Shown: positions 60,340 to 64,000 of the stretch, one piece after another
Layout of the letters: each line of letters starts with the position of its first letter
Position numbering within the stretch: position 1 is the first letter of the stretch
NCBI RefSeq assembly: GCF_030463535.1
Contig: NC_132880.1
Coordinates: 35,357,842 to 35,421,841 of the forward strand
Source: Salminus brasiliensis
Taxonomy: Eukaryota > Chordata > Actinopteri > Characiformes > Bryconidae
DNA length: 64,000 nucleotides
Direction: 5' to 3'
The notes under the pieces: model-generated
What the model was told of the DNA's origin: nothing
The model's input: only the letters and a program-made list of their open reading frames with translations
Database searches by the model: none
Made by a program: the position numbers and the translations under genes

Positions 60340-61486
60340 CGCAAACGCACTGCACCAAGCATGGAAGCAAACAGCACTGGTACTTTCTGAGGCTAAATGA
60401 CAAGGTTGTAAATAGGTTTGTAAACCTGCATCTGAGCATTGTTCATTCCCTGAAACACACTTACTATTTATACATCAAAGAACAACTTAACATACTTAAT
60501 AAATTTATTCTATGGCACCCTTAAGCCATTACAGCCACATTATCATAAAAATAACACAGCGACTGACTCTCTTTAACCCCTTTATCTTTCTTGTGTTCAG
60601 TAACTTTTAATCAGAAATGCTGCAAAAAAGCAGACTGCCTGTCTCATATATATGAAACACACACATTCACAAAGGGATTCTGGGTCTTCGATGGCCTGGG
60701 GCTGCATGAAACATCAGAGCCAGATCAGACTCTTCCTGTCAGTCAGCCTCACTTCAGAGGGACCCCTTGCAGAGCTGTAGAGAATGCTGATTCCACTGCT
60801 TTAAAATTCCTCTACCGTCTAAGCATCCCTCTCCCACTCCATTTCTATCCTCTTCTCTCTAAAGCCACTGCAGCAGTTTCCATCTCACCCACATCTGCCT
60901 GCTGGCTGCAATCTGAACTCCCTGTTTATTCTGTAGAAAACAAGACGTGAGAAGCTGTTAGCAGCTGAATTTTGTCATGTGTTTTAATGAATATGTTAAT
61001 CGTATCATTTGGCTGAATGCCTGGGAACATCCATAAGGGAAAGCTGTTTGAAATGCATGGTGTTTACATGCTACTTCTTTACATATATCTGAACACATTC
61101 TGTACCAACAAGCCTACACAAGACTAGAATCTAGATCACTCATACACTAATCCCCTTAAACACTAAAGGCCCTGATTGGATCATTGTAAATATCAGTGAT
61201 ATTTATACCTGCAACCAAACACCATAATCTGTACCAGTGTACAGTGTACAAGTGGCAAGTTATTTATGCTGCTCATGAAATCATTTTGGAGCATTATTGC
61301 TGTCTTTCATGAGCTATACAGCATGGTGGAGGAGCTGCTTATAGGGATAATGAATTAAACTGTTTAGCTTTGGTACAGCAAGGTGTCAAAATCCATGTCC
61401 TCTGAAGAGTTTAAATCCAACCCTGATCTAACACCCAGGTAAAGAGGGCTTTCAGGGGTTTCTAAATATTACAGCCAGGGTGGAAG

Positions 61487-62371
61487 ATTCACAAAAGCTT
61501 TCCAAAGAAAAACTTAAGATAAACACAAAGACGTTCATAAGAATAGGCCTCATTCACAAACATCTTCCTAAGAATTATTTTTAATTAGTTCTTGAGAAAA
61601 GTCCTAACAAAAAGTCTGTAAAATTTGTGATGCGTGTTTAAACTGTATAATTGTTCACAGATCTGCTTCTAAAATTATGGATTCCGTTGCCCTCACAAAT
61701 TAACCACTGCTGCGGCGCCCGGGAGCAGAGAGGGTGAAGGGACTTGCTCAAGGGCCCAACAGCGGCAGCTTGCCGAGCCCAGGTATCGAACCCACAACCC
61801 TGTCATCATTAGCCCGGAGCTCTAACCGCTGAGTCACCACTGCCCTTGGAATTAAACAAATCCCAAAACAAAACAGGTGCTGCATTTTACATCATAAATA
61901 ATGTGGATTGAGAGCAAAAAAAGGACAATCAAACAAACAGAAATTTCCAGTAAACACAAACCTGAAGTAATGGTGGTCAACAGAAAAGAAATCCTTGGAA
62001 TATATGAGAACGTGGCATGACATTGGAAAGTCATTTTTCCTTATTTAGGCACTGACAGTACTTTAAGAACAAGACATTTTTAAACTGATCAATTTAGAGG
62101 TTTACTGTCTGAACTCTTAACAGTCTAAGACGAGTGTGGGTCGTACATTTACGGAAATAAAAAATACTTCGAAAATACTTAATTTTTTCTTAAATTCGTT
62201 CTTGAGAAAAGCCCTAATAAAAAGTCAGATCAGATTTCGCTGCTATATGCATCTTGGGTTTCAAGGAAATAATTTTATTGGAAAAAAGTTAAGAAAAACA
62301 TTTATCAAAACTTTGAAGTTATGCACGTCTAAGATGAATTTGTTTTTTGAGACACTGTTATAAATCCGGCT
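61487..62371. mobile_element. fold-back element family D, copy 2, split by a SINE
   Basis: The termini 'ggaagattcacaaaagcttt' and 'actgttataaatccggctcg' are inverse. 'gttcttgagaaaagtcctaa' occurs at 61591-61610 and again, nearly unchanged, at 62200-62219. Confidence 0.6.
61690..61848 (-). mobile_element. tRNA-derived SINE nested in a fold-back element
   Basis: On the minus strand: 'gtggtgactcagcggttaga' (A-box region), then 'gggttcgatacctgggctcg' (B box) and 'gcaagctgccgctgttgggc'. This is a clear tRNA-like Pol III promoter with the same body as the SINE at 40189-40438, and better preserved. Confidence 0.82.
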
Positions 62372-63037
62372 CGAAGCGTGACGGATCTGGCAGACCTTCG
62401 GGATCACAACTGGGTACCTACAGCATTTTTAACAAATTTTACGGAAGTTAAATGAGCAAGCAGTAAGCCATGTATGTTTTTACTACCACAAAGTTGGCTT
62501 AAATACCCCTTAATTATGCTAAAATAACCACCAAATGGCCTCTTGTGGCTTATTTCTTTGTAACATAAGAATAGATGTAATGTCTTAAAATGTCTTATTA
62601 CATCTACATGGAGAGCTCACTTGGTTTGATAATCATTTTGTATATACAGTCTCAGAATACCACTAGCCAGTACTTGCTGTAGCCCTGTACATGCTGTTCT
62701 GCAGTATTGATATGCCTGGGGTCATTCTCAGATAGAATCATTCACAACTACATTCCAGATAAGGCAGAGGTTGAACTGAACTTTACTAAAAAGTTTCAGC
62801 AGCCCGAGGCAAACTGGCACACCCAGCATAGACAAACCCATTACGTGAGCAGACGCGAGAACCATGCTGTCCGCTGCTGACTGTCTTGGGAGTGTAGTCA
62901 CGAGGAAGCGGGTAATAGGCCAATCCCTCAGTAAACAGCTGACAGAGTGGGACAGAGTGGTGGAGGAGCCCCTATCCCTTAGCCATGCTAAGCAGCTACT
63001 GGGTGAGACAGCAGAGAGACGAGCCAAAGAGTAACAT

Positions 63038-63506
63038 ACACTATATGTCCAAATGTTCTTGGACACCTCTTCTAAAAAAATATATTTAGCTACTTTAGCA
63101 CTCATTACTGACACAGATGTGCAAATGCACACACACAACTTGTCTAGACAGAGAGATACTGCCAATAGAATAGGACTCTCTGGAGCAGATTAACATGAAC
63201 CTACTGGCACCATGCCTAATGCCAGATGTGGCCTAAACGGGTATACAGACCCCTGGTATTAAGCTGTGGAGCAGTGAAACTGTTCGGTGCTGAACGGTGC
63301 TCTATCAATTTCACCTGGGATGAATTTGGGAGTTGGGGATGAGGTGGGAGGCTGATCATCCAACATCCTGACCTCACTAATGCAATCAAATGCTCAAAGC
63401 TCTAATGTTCTAAAAAAAAAAAAAAAAGGCAGGATAAACCAATTTTAACACCCTTCATTCAGATTTAACAATATATAAGCAGGTGTCCCAATACTTTTGC
63501 CCATAC
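63038..63506 (+). mobile_element. MITE family A, full-length copy
   Basis: Starts 'acactatatgtccaaatgtt' and ends 'aggtgtcccaatacttttgc' plus 'ccata'. The internal order matches copies at 5437 and 40048. It contains an A-rich run at 63413-63427. Confidence 0.8.
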
Positions 63507-64000
63507 ATAACTTATAACAGGGATGTTATAGAGAGTAACAGAGAGATGTGAGAATGAAGCCTTTCACAGGTCTAAGGAAACTTCACTTGATGTAAAGGTT
63601 CTTTACATAATTCTTTATGGTTTAAGTTTTTAATAAGTTGGTTAGAAGAACACAGGTTTGAATCTCTGTGATCTCTAGCTATTGTTCAGTATGTTGTACT
63701 GTTCAGCATTTGTTGTGTTCCACCAGCAGCCCACCTCCTTAACATGAATAAGGAGGGGAAGGATTACATAAACTGGACGTCAGACGGGAACTTTAAATAC
63801 TTGGCTTCTCAACGAGACTTTTCATCATATATTACCTCAGAAACAGCACACCCACTCTCGGCTTCCAATCATAACATAGTTGATTAACACTGTGCTTTTA
63901 TTCTGACACAGCAGGATATTAATAAGCTGCAGCGACCCTGTGCCTGATTCAGTATAATATTCTGATACGCTTCATATGTAGAGCTGCAAACAAGCACACC

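Larger units (their letters stand above)
58933..64000. other. spire1 upstream intron (5 kb visible), repeat-filled
   Basis: I searched the minus strand for exons joining NLRRMEGDIPEEP in phase 0, including the KIND domain end, and found none. Content is the inverted-repeat element at 59670-60265, a G17 run, a fold-back element with nested SINE, and a MITE. Confidence 0.5.

Noticed and set aside
62728..63165. 145-codon minus-strand ORF
   Set aside because: Half of it lies in a MITE copy, and the rest shows no recognisable protein feature.
58933..64000. Possible spire1 KIND-domain exons
   Set aside because: No minus-strand segment in phase with the first visible exon resembles the KIND domain or the linker after it.

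Overview
This is a vertebrate nuclear window, almost certainly from a ray-finned fish, and the repeat content suggests an otophysan (characin or catfish relative). The evidence is long introns with GT-AG splice sites, three genes whose spliced products follow vertebrate families closely, and dense Tc1/mariner, MITE, tRNA-derived SINE and L2-type LINE debris. I see no bacterial, viral or toxin gene and no CRISPR array. || Layout. (1) Positions 1786-25837, minus strand: a complete fam91a1 gene of 24 coding exons. Every exon junction kept the reading frame, giving 833 residues. FAM91A1 belongs to the WDR11/TBC1D23/golgin system that captures endosome-derived vesicles at the trans-Golgi. (2) Positions 25838-31024: a divergent intergenic stretch with a candidate fam91a1 promoter near 26040-26090, an L2-type 3' tail nested in a GGTCA-rich repeat, and no supported gene. 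(3) Positions 31025-33593, plus strand: klhl38 in three coding exons, 583 residues (BTB, BACK, Kelch), a putative Cullin-3 adaptor of muscle. (4) Positions 33594-42849: intergenic, with a perfect 49-bp hairpin, an L2-type LINE remnant, MITEs and a SINE-in-MITE nest. (5) Positions 42850-58932, minus strand: the 3' two thirds of spire1, with all four actin-binding WH2 motifs, the putative myosin V binding motif, the Spire box and the FYVE-like zinc finger. The KIND domain exons lie beyond position 64000. (6) Positions 58933-64000: part of a spire1 intron filled with repeats. || The three genes are not an operon and share no single pathway. fam91a1 and spire1 both act in vesicle trafficking, but their adjacency here is best read as a chromosomal arrangement. 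In human, FAM91A1 and KLHL38 are neighbours on 8q24 with ANXA13 between them, and SPIRE1 is on chromosome 18. Here anxa13 is absent from between the two, and spire1 sits next to klhl38. || Mobile DNA is the most active part of the window. There are three unrelated Tc1-like transposase relics, one of which is nearly intact. A MITE family has at least eight copies, two of them almost identical and flanking three fam91a1 exons. Other inverted-repeat families recur two or three times each. I found no wholly new biological system. The items most worth checking are the gene order, an 18-nt spire1 microexon, the perfect hairpin, and the recent repeat pair inside fam91a1. Exon edges were placed by eye from splice signals and frame continuity, so an error of one base is possible at some edges.
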